From Prochlorococcus sp. MIT 0701 (GTDB taxonomy: Bacteria; Cyanobacteriota; Cyanobacteriia; PCC-6307; Cyanobiaceae), in the NCBI RefSeq assembly GCF_000760295.1, contig NZ_JNBA01000014.1:20704-84703 (forward strand): a stretch of DNA of 64,000 nucleotides, written 5' to 3'. Every line of letters begins with the position of its first letter. Position 1 is the first letter of the stretch. Of the stretch, positions 51,841 through 61,633 are shown one piece after another. Made by a program: the position numbers and the translations under genes. Below the pieces are notes generated by a model. That model saw only the letters and a list, made by a program, of their open reading frames with translations, did no database searches and was not told where the DNA came from.

Positions 51841-52631
51841 AAGGATACTTTTTGGCTAAGCCTTACAGACTCTATTGCAGCGGCCTGGCGTCATCGCAAC
51901 ATCAAGACAACAATTGAGGACAGCATTCGCATAGCCGTTGCCTTGCCTGCCACGGGGAGTGAATGGCTTACGTTGCTACAAAGCCCTGGTTGTTTCCTTT
52001 CTCTGATATGAGTCGATCTGCTCTGCTCCGCTCTACGCAGCAATGCTTCTAGAACCAAACTACTGAGCCTCTGGGTTGACGATCCACAAGTGATGAGAAC
52101 GGCTCCGTTGTTTGCCCGATTTTAGGAACACTATCGGCTGAGACAAGCAAAGGCGTTTACAGGTTATGCAATTTGGCAGTCAAACCAGAAATAGAATGAA
52201 TTTGTCTAGCGATCTTCTCAGGGCTGGTCATGCAAGGTCTTGCTTCTATCTGCAGTGATTGAGCATCGTCTAACTCCAACCTATTGCTGAGCAGAGCTTT
52301 AACCAATCTCACTGGGCTCCAAAAACTCAACCAGGTAAAGCTGGGTTGACTGCAAGGGTAGACAGTTGTTCCAATGATCTTCACGAACACATTGATGCTT
52401 GTGGGATTTCTGTCTCATCTGGCCTCTAGCGCAAAACAGCATTGGGGTATGACTGGTCAAGATCATTGCAATACAAGAAGGCTGAGCTATCTAAGGGTTG
52501 GAAGGAAGAATTTGCCTGTGCCTTCCATACTGCTAAACAAGACGTTCAAGCAACGTCTCCCTTCAAAAATTCCACCAAGGGTTTTTTCTTGGTTGATTGT
52601 TTGCTGTAATTGGATGTTCTCAATTGATCTG
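51841..52631. other. Intergenic, doubtful frames only
   Basis: About 790 bases. A 77-codon minus-strand frame (52157-52390) and a long plus-strand frame entering the next gene are open but have no motif. Nothing else is seen. Confidence 0.35.
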
Positions 52632-52811
52632 ATGACTACCGTTCGAGACCGAATCAATGCTCACCTCCCTATCGTTCTGGAGGTCCTGCGCACTGGATCC
52701 TTGGTTGTAATTGCTCTAAGCACGATCTGCGCTAGTCAGTCGCTTAAGCAAATGGCCGGTGGTCACGATGCCCCTTCTGAAGTCAGTGCGACCCATAAGG
52801 GGCATAACTGA
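52632..52811 (+). CDS. Small single-TM protein (59 aa)
   Basis: MTTVRDRINAHLPIVLEVLR, TGSLVVIALSTICASQSLKQ, then a polar tail AGGHDAPSEVSATHKGHN. The helix and positive N-terminus suit a single-pass protein. The ATG at 52614 would add six residues. No family recognised. Confidence 0.55.
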   Translation: MTTVRDRINAHLPIVLEVLRTGSLVVIALSTICASQSLKQMAGGHDAPSEVSATHKGHN

Positions 52812-53381
52812 AGCGAAAACTGAGTAGCTCTTTATCTACAGCGATAGAGCAAATATAAAAGTAATGCTCATTCGTCAACCTTCCATCTGAAGGTTACTTT
52901 TGCCCTAGCTATGGCCGATGCCAAACGTCATGAAAAGGCAATGAGCATCTATTAGCAGGGCAGTATGGGCATTCATTGATAATTCGATAATTTAGATTCT
53001 CTGGCTGTCTTCAAGCGACAAGAGACACCTTGCTTTGTTAAGGCTTCTCACCATCTGATGCCCCTATTTATAACATCCAGAGTCTAGAAATAGCTGCCTA
53101 ATGAAAAATAATGTTAGCTTAAAAGCTAGAGCAAACACTTGACTCTTCCCATCGGTCTTTCGCCAGCTACCATCAATATTTTGAAGAATAACTTCTCCAA
53201 CTCATCTGTTTCTCTAACGCCTAATCTGTTGCTTTGATCCTAGTGATCTTTAAGACAACAAAGCTAACTATGACATCTTTGATAGCCACGCCCTCTTAAG
53301 TAATGGTTAATGCTATGGCGAGCCTGAGTTGGTTGATAAAAAAAGGGAAGGATTCTATTTGTAGAGTTAAAGTTTTATTAT
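52812..53381. other. Intergenic, no gene seen
   Basis: About 570 bases of AT-rich sequence with stops in all frames. Confidence 0.45.
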
Positions 53382-54275
53382 TTAGCTAGTTACTGCAAGC
53401 CAAATTCCAATAACTGCCATAAAAGATGCAGCTATTCCTCCAAGCCTTAGTCTATCGCCTTCATAACGGCAAAGAAGCAAAGCCATTACAGGTGAGCTGC
53501 TCAGTAATGTCACCCCAATCCCTAACGGTAGCTTTTGCAGAGCTAGCTGTTGCAAAATAATCCCAAGGTTGGTTCCCAACAATGTTGCAAACAGAATCCT
53601 GGGCCAACGGATTTGCGACGGGCGTGGATAAGGAATTGGCCGAATGAATTTGCGTAGCCAAGGAATAATGAGCAATAATCCACCTAGTAAGCGAATAGCA
53701 GCACTTTGCAAAGGTGTGATCTGTCCTAAAAGGAGTACCTGTCGTGAAAGTGCGGCACCACTAACTCCGCAAATAACACCAGATAGAGCAAAGAGCATGC
53801 CTAATCGTTGAGACGAGAACTGTCGATTGAAACCCACTCCCTTTTCCGGCGGTTGCTGAAAGGCTGCAATGACGACTGATGTAGCAACAAGGATTGCTCC
53901 AAACCATGATTTCAAATTAATTATCTCAGCCAAAAATGTCATTCCGTAAAAGCTCGCCAAAAGAGGGCCTAGCGCTTCAATTGTCAATGTTCTTCGTGTT
54001 CCTAGTCGACGCAGTGCAGCGAAGTAGAAGCTATCTCCCAATGCAATGCCTAAAGCGCCACTGGCCATTAACAACATCAAGCCATTGGTCTGCTCAGACC
54101 ATGGCAAGAATAGAAGTACAGGGCACAAAAATAATGTGGCAATGACGATCTTAAGACCATTTAATTGCCAGGCAGTTAAAGACGTTTTGATTGAGCGCCA
54201 AAGACTACTACTTAATGTCCAAGCAAGAGATCCACAAAGCGCTGCTAAAACACCAACAACCATTGAATGATTCAA
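53382..54275 (-). CDS. EamA/DMT-family transporter
   Basis: 297 aa, ten helices in two five-helix EamA halves. First half LAALCGSLAWTLSSSLWRSI and SGALGIALGDSFYFAALRRL; second half GMLFALSGVICGVSGAALSR and FATLLGTNLGIILQQLALQK, which matches the usual end of the second repeat. Inner-membrane drug/metabolite exporter type; the substrate (amino acids, purines or others) is unknown. Next gene downstream is unrelated. Confidence 0.88.
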   Translation of the reverse strand: MNHSMVVGVLAALCGSLAWTLSSSLWRSIKTSLTAWQLNGLKIVIATLFLCPVLLFLPWSEQTNGLMLLMASGALGIALGDSFYFAALRRLGTRRTLTIEALGPLLASFYGMTFLAEIINLKSWFGAILVATSVVIAAFQQPPEKGVGFNRQFSSQRLGMLFALSGVICGVSGAALSRQVLLLGQITPLQSAAIRLLGGLLLIIPWLRKFIRPIPYPRPSQIRWPRILFATLLGTNLGIILQQLALQKLPLGIGVTLLSSSPVMALLLCRYEGDRLRLGGIAASFMAVIGIWLAVTS

Positions 54276-54312
54276 TCAGAATAGAGAAGGCAAATCACAA
54301 CTTCTCTGTAAG

Positions 54313-54480
54313 CTAGATATTCCTATTTGGGCTAGGTGATGGCAACCCCCATGTTGGAATCGGTGGTGGTTCTGCACCAGCTGCCAATGATTGTTGCCAG
54401 CCTTCTAGCCAGGCTTCCATTTCTTTCGGAGTTAGCACTCGCTCCAAGCGGCGAATCAATTCTTGTGGAGGGTGTTGCAT
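54313..54480 (-). CDS. Small conserved-looking protein (55 aa)
   Basis: MQHPPQELIRRLERVLTPKE, MEAWLEGWQQSLAAGAEPPP, IPTWGLPSPSPNRNI. A helical, Trp-containing start and a Pro-rich end; natural codon use. It lies between EamA and the tRNA-Pro. No family recognised. Confidence 0.6.
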   Translation of the reverse strand: MQHPPQELIRRLERVLTPKEMEAWLEGWQQSLAAGAEPPPIPTWGLPSPSPNRNI

Positions 54481-54873
54481 CAGTATGTTCCTGAATAGTG
54501 CTGGCCAAAGCTCAAATTTGTCTCTGCTCGACCAGTCTCCATCATTAGCTTCGGAAGTTTTATCCCAGCTAGATATAGCTCTACCAGCATCAGGTGATCA
54601 TGATCATTGATGATCGGCTGAGTTTTAAGCCCTGACGGTCGAAAAAACGGCCTAGCGCATCTCCGCCGACTCTTGCTGAAGCGTCTGCACAAATTGAACC
54701 CATAGGGATTGCCACCGCCATTGTCTGAGCATCAAGGCAGAAAAATCACCCCGATCGGCTGAGTGACGCCCACGCCACAGACGAACTCAGAGTGATTCTC
54801 TACAAAAATGCCCAACCTATTGGTGGCAAAGGTTTTACTGATAAGCACTCCAGAGATTAGGATTCTTGCGTGG

Positions 54874-54947
54874 CGGGGCGTGGCGCAGCTTGGTAGCGCG
54901 GGTGCTTTGGGAGCACTAGGTCGCAGGTTCGAATCCTGTCGCCCCGA
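54874..54947 (+). tRNA. tRNA-Pro (TGG)
   Basis: 74 bases with a full cloverleaf: acceptor CGGGGCG / CGCCCCG, D arm GCGC-AGCTTGGTA-GCGC, anticodon stem GGTGC / GCACT with loop TTTGGGA (anticodon TGG), and T arm CAGG-TTCGAAT-CCTG. No CCA is encoded after the discriminator A. Genes of the satellite-like element begin about 200 bases downstream, as expected for a tRNA-anchored integration site. Confidence 0.95.
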
Positions 54948-55152
54948 CTTGAATCTCAGCGAATAGCAAAAGTGGTTGCGCCCTGTGTGCGCCCTGAGAG
55001 CTTTTGGTTTAGGCGGGCCAAAGCCAGCTGCGAGGCCTTTGCAAGGCTCAATTTTTGAGCGCGACAACCCCTCGTAGTTTGTAAATGGAGCCATCGAGCA
55101 GTTGCTTGCACAAGCCGCTCAAAGCCACCGCCAACGCAGCCAAAAGGGCCTC

Positions 55153-55413
55153 ATGACACCGACCAACTTCGTAAATACGGAGCAAGCAGCAGAGCTGCTG
55201 CGCGTTTCTGGTAGCTGGTTACGTCAGCGCAAGGCCAAAAAGATTTTCAAGCCCGGCACCCACTACGTCTATTCGACTGGAAACATCCATGGCACCTTGC
55301 TGTGGGATGTGATCGCCTTGCAGGAGTGGCAACGCGATCAGACATGTCAACTGGAGGCAACGCCAGAGACCAATGCTTCTCGAATCGAGACCTACGGCTC
55401 TGGCAAGGATTGA
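55153..55413 (+). CDS. Excisionase/wHTH-like DNA-binding protein (86 aa)
   Basis: The start at 55153 gives MTPTNFVNTEQAAELLRVSG, SWLRQRKAKKIFKPGTHYVY, STGNIHGTLLWDVIALQEWQ. The FVNTEQAAELLRVSGSWLRQ segment is a MerR/Xis-type winged-helix opening (TxxxAAxLLxVSxxxLxxR), followed by a hairpin. Such small proteins control excision or early genes in phage-derived elements. It precedes the primase gene by about 40 bases on the same strand, so they probably share a transcript. Confidence 0.65.
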   Translation: MTPTNFVNTEQAAELLRVSGSWLRQRKAKKIFKPGTHYVYSTGNIHGTLLWDVIALQEWQRDQTCQLEATPETNASRIETYGSGKD

Positions 55414-55451
55414 GCCAATTCGTTCTTAGCCCCTTCCTATCTCAAGACTCC

Positions 55452-56792
55452 ATGAGCAACACTTCCCCATCGAAGGCTTCCCCATTAGCTGAGTGGTTCA
55501 TAAAGGCCTTTACGCCTGGGTGGGGCTATGTGATTGAGGTGAATGGAGTTAAGGCATTTCGTTCAGGTCATCCTTCAGCAAAGATGCTTTCTCATCACCT
55601 GGGATTGTCCACAGAAGAACCTTCTTACCTTGTAATTCGCCCTTCTAGGACTACCCAATGGATTGCATTTGACATTGATCAGGCACGTTCTCCATACCAC
55701 CCTGATCGTGGAGATGACGCAATCAACACCCTGTTGGAGAGATGTGCACTGATGGGCTTGAGAGAGCCCCTTGTATTTCGCTCAAGTCACAGTGGAGGCA
55801 TTCACCTCTGGTATCCATTAGCTCAACCGGTTAAAGCCTTTGATGCAGCACTCACTGTGAAACTATGCCTCGAGGCAGGCGCAATAGATGCAGGAGAACT
55901 GGGCGAGAGCATCGACTTCACTACTGATCAACAACTGAAAATATCTTCAGGCCTGTTGGAGGTCTTCCCTAACGTCAAGCAAGTAGATAGTGACTACACA
56001 CCAATCCGGTTACCGTTCACAGGTCAAGGTAACGGTCTTTTGCTAGACGGATTCGGCCTAGTAGAGGAACCGGCTCTATTAGCTGATAGATGGAATGTCG
56101 CAGCAAAAAACAATGTTTTGGTTCAATCCATAAGGCTTAGAAAAAGAGAGTTAGGTTCCGGTCCCTACAACCTTGTTGATGATGACAATGAAGTCATCTG
56201 TATCAACTGGATCAAAGCTAGGAAACGAACAGTCGCGAATCAACAACTGGTCTACGCGGATAAAGGTGAGCAGCCCCTTAAGAGCCTTACTAAGCAAAGT
56301 GGTGAGCCAACAAGCTTGCAAGATGCCCATGACCTACTTGCTCGTGGATGGACTGGCAGCAACCAGACCCAACACCTCTGCCTATCAGCGCTAATGGTTG
56401 CGAGTCAACTATCAAACGACTCTGATGAAGTAGCCAATTATGTGAAGGAGCTACTGATTCACGCAAAAGGCTTCGCTGATCATTGCGATCACATCAGGCA
56501 AATCCAATCGGGAGAGTTGCCTGGTAGATCTGCGTGCCAAAAAGCAGCAAGATTCACTTCAAGCTATGAAGGCAGCTGGAAGGAGGTCGCTAACCAAGCC
56601 AAGGCAAAAGGTGCTACTGAGCGGGCCCTTGGAAGTATCGCAGCAGCCAGCAACGACGGAGTCATTTTTACGTCAATCAACAAAGCAATCATCTACTTGA
56701 GAGAACACTACGGAGCTCCATCAAAAGCTTGGTGGTTCAAAAGCCAGAACAATTTTCCCCTTGAGTCCTTGAAGGGATTTTTAGCTCCATAG
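55452..56792 (+). CDS. Archaeo-eukaryotic primase (AEP)-like protein
   Basis: 446 aa from the ATG at 55452. The catalytic order of the AEP superfamily is visible: a DxD pair in WIAFDIDQARSPYHP (Asp 74 and 76), FRSSHSGGIHLWYPLAQP with the SxH/GGIH strand (about 111-118), LLEVFPNVKQ and IRLPFTGQGNGLLLDG (about 168-200). No helicase P-loop follows; the C-terminal half is helical and may bind DNA. In tRNA-anchored satellites of marine cyanobacteria such a primase directs element replication. Its 3' end abuts the vWA remnant. Confidence 0.75.
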   Translation: MSNTSPSKASPLAEWFIKAFTPGWGYVIEVNGVKAFRSGHPSAKMLSHHLGLSTEEPSYLVIRPSRTTQWIAFDIDQARSPYHPDRGDDAINTLLERCALMGLREPLVFRSSHSGGIHLWYPLAQPVKAFDAALTVKLCLEAGAIDAGELGESIDFTTDQQLKISSGLLEVFPNVKQVDSDYTPIRLPFTGQGNGLLLDGFGLVEEPALLADRWNVAAKNNVLVQSIRLRKRELGSGPYNLVDDDNEVICINWIKARKRTVANQQLVYADKGEQPLKSLTKQSGEPTSLQDAHDLLARGWTGSNQTQHLCLSALMVASQLSNDSDEVANYVKELLIHAKGFADHCDHIRQIQSGELPGRSACQKAARFTSSYEGSWKEVANQAKAKGATERALGSIAAASNDGVIFTSINKAIIYLREHYGAPSKAWWFKSQNNFPLESLKGFLAP

Positions 56793-56819
56793 TCAAAGTG
56801 GTTCTGACGCTCATGCAAG

Positions 56820-57169
56820 GGGCTTCTTGATGCTGAAGCCAACTTTTCGGCAATCTCTGTTTGATCGGTCAGGCCTTGATTCACATGGCCATCGGAGAGA
56901 AGTAAGACGCGGTTAAGAGCAGAGGGATTGAGATGTTCGGCGACCTGCATTGCACCAGCAAGCCAGCCATCAAAAAAAGCAGTCAAACCTCCACTTTCGA
57001 TGGTGTTGATTGCAGCGATCAACGGGTGGGGATCGCGTACTGGTTGTGATGGGATAACGACTGTGATTTCATCGTCGAAACTGACGATCTCGAGACGAAC
57101 GCGTGAAGTGAGTTCACTTGCCAGAAAACGTGCTGCCTTGCAGGCATAACTGAGCTTGCTGCCACTCAT
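56820..57169 (-). pseudogene. vWA-domain protein, truncated at both ends
   Basis: From ATG: MSGSKLSYACKAARFLASEL, RVRLEIVSFDDEITVVIPSQ, IESGGLTAFFDGWLAGAMQV, NRVLLLSDGHVNQGLTDQTE, IAEKLASASR. This is the middle of a von Willebrand A domain: the T and D of the metal site are there (GGLTAFF, LLSDGH), but the first DxSxS motif is cut off just before SGSK, and the frame runs into antisense primase sequence after about residue 116. It is a host-gene fragment trapped between the primase and terminase-like genes. Confidence 0.65.
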
Positions 57170-57309
57170 TAATGCAATGCAATCCTCCTTTTGAGACCGA
57201 CTGAGTCAAAACCTTCAACGTTTCGGGGTTGCGTTCCGGCATTGGATGGCAACATCTGACGTCCAGTGAAGGCCTTTGGAAGCCTGAATTAGAACTTGAC
57301 GTCACTAAG

Positions 57310-57792
57310 ATGACTTTTGATCAACTCCCTGGCGAACCTGCAGAAGTCTTTGAACAATTACTTATCCATCGTGATCTTGGTCCAGGACGATTATTTCGTC
57401 AGACCGCAGAACTAGTTGGTTGTTCAGAGTCGACGTTGCGACGTCGTTCTGATGAATGGCAATGGAAGAAACGTTTGGATAGCTATGACACTGCGCTGCT
57501 TGATCAGATCAATTCAGATGGACACTCTCAAGCCTTGAAACGCCATGAGCAACAGCTTAAAGAGTTCAGGGATAAGCAACTCAACAGGGCCCAAAGAGTT
57601 GGTGAGTTGGCTGATGAACTCATGGCCTTACTGAAGCAGAGCCTTGAACAGCAAATGGATGAAGGTGTGATGTTACGTAGTAGGGAAATACCTTCTGTGT
57701 TATCAGCAGCTTGTAAATCCCTTGAGGGAGCGATGAACATCGAAGCAACGGCTCTAGGGGTGTCTGAGCTGCTCGATGACTTGAGCAAATGA
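57310..57792 (+). CDS. Terminase small-subunit-like protein (160 aa)
   Basis: MTFDQLPGEPAEVFEQLLIH, RDLGPGRLFRQTAELVGCSE, STLRRRSDEWQWKKRLDSYD, then a long helical QQLKEFRDKQLNRAQRVGEL tail. The N-terminal helix-turn-helix ending in a W.W..R motif is typical of phage TerS DNA-recognition domains. Phage satellites carry TerS to redirect helper packaging to their own DNA. An upstream extension to 57229 is less likely. Its position in the tRNA-Pro block supports a satellite. Confidence 0.65.
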   Translation: MTFDQLPGEPAEVFEQLLIHRDLGPGRLFRQTAELVGCSESTLRRRSDEWQWKKRLDSYDTALLDQINSDGHSQALKRHEQQLKEFRDKQLNRAQRVGELADELMALLKQSLEQQMDEGVMLRSREIPSVLSAACKSLEGAMNIEATALGVSELLDDLSK

Positions 57793-58033
57793 TGTAGGGA
57801 TTGCATCATCCCCGGAATAGGGGGGCAACCTCTGGAGTCGTTGACATCTTGAAGAGGTCTCTGTCTTAACTGGAGTTCATCACCCGAACCCATCCTGCGA
57901 TTCTCACCTTCTGCCTATAGGACCATCTAAGAGCGTTTCGGCGTGGTTGGCGATCATTGCTGAGTGGAACTCCTCCAAGACCCCCCACAAAAGCCAAGAA
58001 GTCTCTCCCTCCCTAGTCTGAAGGCATCGGAGT

Positions 58034-58068
58034 ACGCCACCTCTCCTATGATTGTGAGGTGGCGTTTA
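58034..58068. terminator. Strong bidirectional hairpin
   Basis: ACGCCACCTC, 12-base loop, GAGGTGGCGT and TTAATCTGTTT. It lies between the TerS-like gene and the convergent 58095-58736 gene and may end both. Confidence 0.7.
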
Positions 58069-58094
58069 ATCTGTTTGGCCTAGTTTTTACATGC

Positions 58095-58736
58095 TTAATT
58101 ACTCTTTTTCTTCTTAAAACGGGAAGCATTAAGAAAAGGCCCATAGCTATTTACGACATCACTAGCAATATCAATAGTTGTACCAACTAAGGCCGCCATA
58201 CGTTCAGGGTCATTCATTCCACATACGAGCAGATTGAGGCAAATATCAAATTCGCGACTTTCTCGAAATTTCGGATGTTTTGACCAGATGGATTCAAATA
58301 GCTCAAAAGAAATACCAAGGGATTCCGCTGCTTTCCCTTTCGTTATAGATAACTCTGAATCGATCATGTCAAATACTTGTTGACGTAGTTCCTCAGATAC
58401 CTGTGGAACTGGTTTAAAGTGGGCATCAAGTCGAATAGCAGCATCGAGAGAAACCTTGTAAAAAGTTTCTACATCAATCTGATTGTCTTCTTGATTCAAA
58501 AATGCTGAAGGCCAACAAAGCCCAGAAGCAAGAGTCTGCTCAAGAACTAGAATTTCCTTCTTGCTTAGAGAAGTCCATTCATCTCCGTAGGCGATACTGA
58601 GCTTATTCATCGTATCGCGAAAATAAGACTCGTTTTTGTTGATAATTTGATTATGAAGAGCCTTTACTGGATCATTGGGATCGCTTGGATCGAAAGGAAA
58701 TAAACCCATTTGACTTGGAGTGCAAGTGACACCCAT
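58095..58736 (-). CDS. Hypothetical soluble protein (213 aa)
   Basis: MGVTCTPSQMGLFPFDPSDP, NDPVKALHNQIINKNESYFR, LSKKEILVLEQTLASGLCWP, KGKAAESLGISFELFESIWS, KHPKFRESREFDICLNLL. All-helical with a region (SITKGKAAESLGISFELFES) that could be a helix-turn-helix. No signal or membrane segment. Convergent to the TerS-like gene and at the edge of the satellite-like block; it could be element cargo or host flank. No family recognised. Confidence 0.65.
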   Translation of the reverse strand: MGVTCTPSQMGLFPFDPSDPNDPVKALHNQIINKNESYFRDTMNKLSIAYGDEWTSLSKKEILVLEQTLASGLCWPSAFLNQEDNQIDVETFYKVSLDAAIRLDAHFKPVPQVSEELRQQVFDMIDSELSITKGKAAESLGISFELFESIWSKHPKFRESREFDICLNLLVCGMNDPERMAALVGTTIDIASDVVNSYGPFLNASRFKKKKSN

Positions 58737-59007
58737 AAATTACGAGGGCTTGTTTGTACTACTTGTCTTTGTCTTGGGCGGGCCGCGGTAGTAGTTCTCT
58801 CTTGAACACAACTGGTAATTCTTCCTACTGACGTCTTGTTTCTGCTTGCTTAGACCTATATCAGGAGTCCGAGGACGTAGACACCCTAAAAACATGTCCT
58901 GGACTTGAGGGCATCCAACGCGGGTGCCCTTCTTCATGTCTTGCAGTTACTGCCAGAGGGGAGAGAAAGAACACCTGCCATAACCTGATCCGAGCAGCAC
59001 CCAACAG

Positions 59008-61560
59008 ATGTCACGCCGCAGAACTGCACTTGCTGCTGCTCTATCGCTGCTGCCACTGGGTCAACCGCTGCTACTGGGCACTCTTGGCATCACAACAGCA
59101 ACCACAGCAGTAGTTCTTCAAGCACCACCAGCAGTTGCTCAAGATTCTTCTGCTGTGGCACGTATCGCCAAGGCAATCACTGTCCGCATAGAAGGTGCCA
59201 CTCAAGGTTCAGGGGTGCTCGTCAAACGAGAAGGTGACCGCTACACAGTGCTCACGGCATGGCATGTGGTCAGTGGAAATAGACCAGGAGAGGAATTAGC
59301 GATCTTTACGCCTGATGGAAAGGAACACCAACTAGAGCAAGGAAGTATCCAAAGGTTGGGGCAGGTGGATATGGCCGTTTTGTCGTTCTCCAGTCCTGCG
59401 GCTTATGAGGTGGCGTCTATTGGGGACATCAAAAAGGTCAAATATGAAGATCCAATTTATGTTGCAGGGTTTCCGATAAACAATTCCCAGTCCTTGCGAT
59501 ACGAACCTGGGGAAGTGGTTGCTAATGCAGAAATAGGAATTGATCAGGGGTATCAACTGCTTTATGACAACAAAACAGAGAGTGGAATGAGTGGTGGTGT
59601 CCTTCTCAATGCTGATGGGAAATTAATTGGTCTTCATGGCAGGGGCGAAAGAGATGAACAGGCATCTAGTGGCAAGGAGTTGGTGATGAAGACAGGGGTC
59701 AATCAGGGTGTTCCGATTACTTATTACAAACTCTTTGATAGTGGTGCTCCTGTTGATATTAGCAAGACCACTGCAACAACTGCTGATGACTATTTGGCAC
59801 AGGCAAGAGCATCAGCAGGGAAGAAGGGAAGAGAGCAGACTGTTATTCGTCTTGCTGAACAATCATTGAAGTTGAGAAAGACAAATGAAGGATACTTTCT
59901 TGTTGGCACTAATAAATTTAGTTCAGGAGATACTCAAGGCGCAATTTATAGCCTCAACAAGGCAATAGAGGTTAACCAGCAGGATGGAATTGCCTACTAC
60001 AACCGTGGTGCTGTCAAGGCCAAACTAGAAGATTATCAAGGAGCAATTGCTGATTACAACAAGGCAATCGCAATTAATCCGCAGTTTGCCCTTGCCTACC
60101 ACAACCGTGGTGTTTACAAGGATGAATTAGGAGATTATCAAGGAGCAATTGCTGACTACAACAAGGCGATAGAATCTGATCCTCAGTATGCATATGCCTA
60201 CTACAACCGTGGTGCTGTCAAAGGTGAGAAGCTAGTAGATTATCAAGGAGCAATTGCTGATTACAACAAGGCAATCGCAATTAATCCGCAGTTTGCCTAT
60301 GCCTACAACAACCGTGGTCGTGCCAAGAATAATTTGAAAGATCATCAAGGAGCAATTGCTGATTACAACAAGGCAATCGAAATTAATCCAAAGGGTGCCA
60401 ATGCCTACAACAACCGTGGTGTTGCCAAGTTTATGACAGGAGATTATCAAGGAGCAATTGCTGATTACAACAAGGTAATAGAGATTGATCCGCAGTATGC
60501 CAGGATTTACGGAGCTCTTGCGGCTGCCAAAGCCATGTCAGGAGATGATCAAGGAGCATTTGTTGATTTAAATAAGGCAATTGAAATTGATCAAAGCCTT
60601 TTGCCTTCTGGGTATAGCTTGCTTGGCTCGCTAAAGTTTAAAAAAGGTGATCTAGAAGGTGCTTGTCCTCTCTACAAAAAAGGAGCATCTCTTGGTTCTC
60701 AATCAGCAGTAAAATGGTTAAACAGCACAGATGGTGCCTGGTGCCGCAAGGCAATAGAGATTGATCCGCAGAATGCCAAGACCTACAACAACCTTGCTAT
60801 TGCCAAGCGTAAATTAGATGATTACCAAGGAGAAATTGCAGAATCTAACAAGGCAATCGCAATTAATCCGAAGCCTGCCGATGACCAAAGTTCTGCTCTC
60901 TATTACGGCAAAAGTGGTAATCAAAAATTTAGCTCAGGAGATTATCAAGGCGCAATTTCTGATTACAGCAAGGCAATTGCAGTTAATCCGAAGGATGCCA
61001 AGCCCTACTACAACCGTGGTAATGCCAAGGTTAAATCAGGAGATAATCAAGGAGCAATTGCTGATTACAACAAGGCAATAGCGATTGATCCTCAATTTGC
61101 CTCAGTCTACAGCAGCCGTGGTGCTGCCAAGGTTAAATCAGGAGATTATCAAGGGGCAATTGCTGATTGCAACAAGGCAATCGCAATTAATCCAAAGGAT
61201 GCCAATGCCTACACAAACCGTGGTCTTGCCAAGAATAATTTAAAAGATTACCAAGGAGCAATTGCTGATTGCAACAAGGCAATCGAAATTAATCCAAAGG
61301 ATGCCAATGCCTACAACAACCGTGGTATTGCCAAGAATAATTTAAAAGATTACCAAGGAGCAATTGCTGATTTCAACAAGGCAATCGAAATTGATCCGCA
61401 GGATGCCACTGTTTATCAAAATCGAGGTATTTCTAAAATCTTGTCAGGAGATAGAAAGGGTGCTTGTTCTGACTGGACAAAATCATTATCTCTTGGCAAT
61501 AAAGTAACCGAAAGGATGTTTGCCGCAATGGATCTTTCATGGTGCCTCAAGATGCGATGA
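59008..61560 (+). CDS. Exported trypsin-like protease with a long TPR array (850 aa)
   Basis: Signal MSRRRTALAAALSLLPLGQP and cleavage after AVAQ. Residues about 46-250 are an S1-type serine protease with the whole triad: His86 in LTAWHVV, Asp121 in VDMAVLSF, Ser195 in SGMSGGVLL. Residues about 290-840 hold some 14 tetratricopeptide repeats, with a typical unit DYQGAIADYNKAIAINPQFA then YYNRG. An irregular stretch with Cys residues (GACPLYKKGASLGSQSA) breaks the array near 550. The array probably binds substrates or partners in the periplasm. The next gene is a paralogue. Confidence 0.9.
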   Translation: MSRRRTALAAALSLLPLGQPLLLGTLGITTATTAVVLQAPPAVAQDSSAVARIAKAITVRIEGATQGSGVLVKREGDRYTVLTAWHVVSGNRPGEELAIFTPDGKEHQLEQGSIQRLGQVDMAVLSFSSPAAYEVASIGDIKKVKYEDPIYVAGFPINNSQSLRYEPGEVVANAEIGIDQGYQLLYDNKTESGMSGGVLLNADGKLIGLHGRGERDEQASSGKELVMKTGVNQGVPITYYKLFDSGAPVDISKTTATTADDYLAQARASAGKKGREQTVIRLAEQSLKLRKTNEGYFLVGTNKFSSGDTQGAIYSLNKAIEVNQQDGIAYYNRGAVKAKLEDYQGAIADYNKAIAINPQFALAYHNRGVYKDELGDYQGAIADYNKAIESDPQYAYAYYNRGAVKGEKLVDYQGAIADYNKAIAINPQFAYAYNNRGRAKNNLKDHQGAIADYNKAIEINPKGANAYNNRGVAKFMTGDYQGAIADYNKVIEIDPQYARIYGALAAAKAMSGDDQGAFVDLNKAIEIDQSLLPSGYSLLGSLKFKKGDLEGACPLYKKGASLGSQSAVKWLNSTDGAWCRKAIEIDPQNAKTYNNLAIAKRKLDDYQGEIAESNKAIAINPKPADDQSSALYYGKSGNQKFSSGDYQGAISDYSKAIAVNPKDAKPYYNRGNAKVKSGDNQGAIADYNKAIAIDPQFASVYSSRGAAKVKSGDYQGAIADCNKAIAINPKDANAYTNRGLAKNNLKDYQGAIADCNKAIEINPKDANAYNNRGIAKNNLKDYQGAIADFNKAIEIDPQDATVYQNRGISKILSGDRKGACSDWTKSLSLGNKVTERMFAAMDLSWCLKMR
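59900..61480 (+). repeat. 102-base coding repeats of TPR array 1
   Basis: About 14 near-identical 102-base units (such as GGAGCAATTGCTGATTACAA) encode 34-residue TPRs. The close similarity between neighbouring units and with array 2 suggests recent unit duplication or gene conversion. Confidence 0.75.
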
Positions 61561-61633
61561 GTAGATAAAACAACAGCACCTAGAGACCAAATAAGACCCC
61601 CCACTTACCCTTAAAAGAAGCAGCACCCAACAG

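Noticed and set aside
58740..58937. Minus-strand 65-codon frame (MKKGTRVGCPQVQDMF...)
   Set aside because: No family, poor start context and composition typical of a chance frame; it could be reconsidered if conserved.
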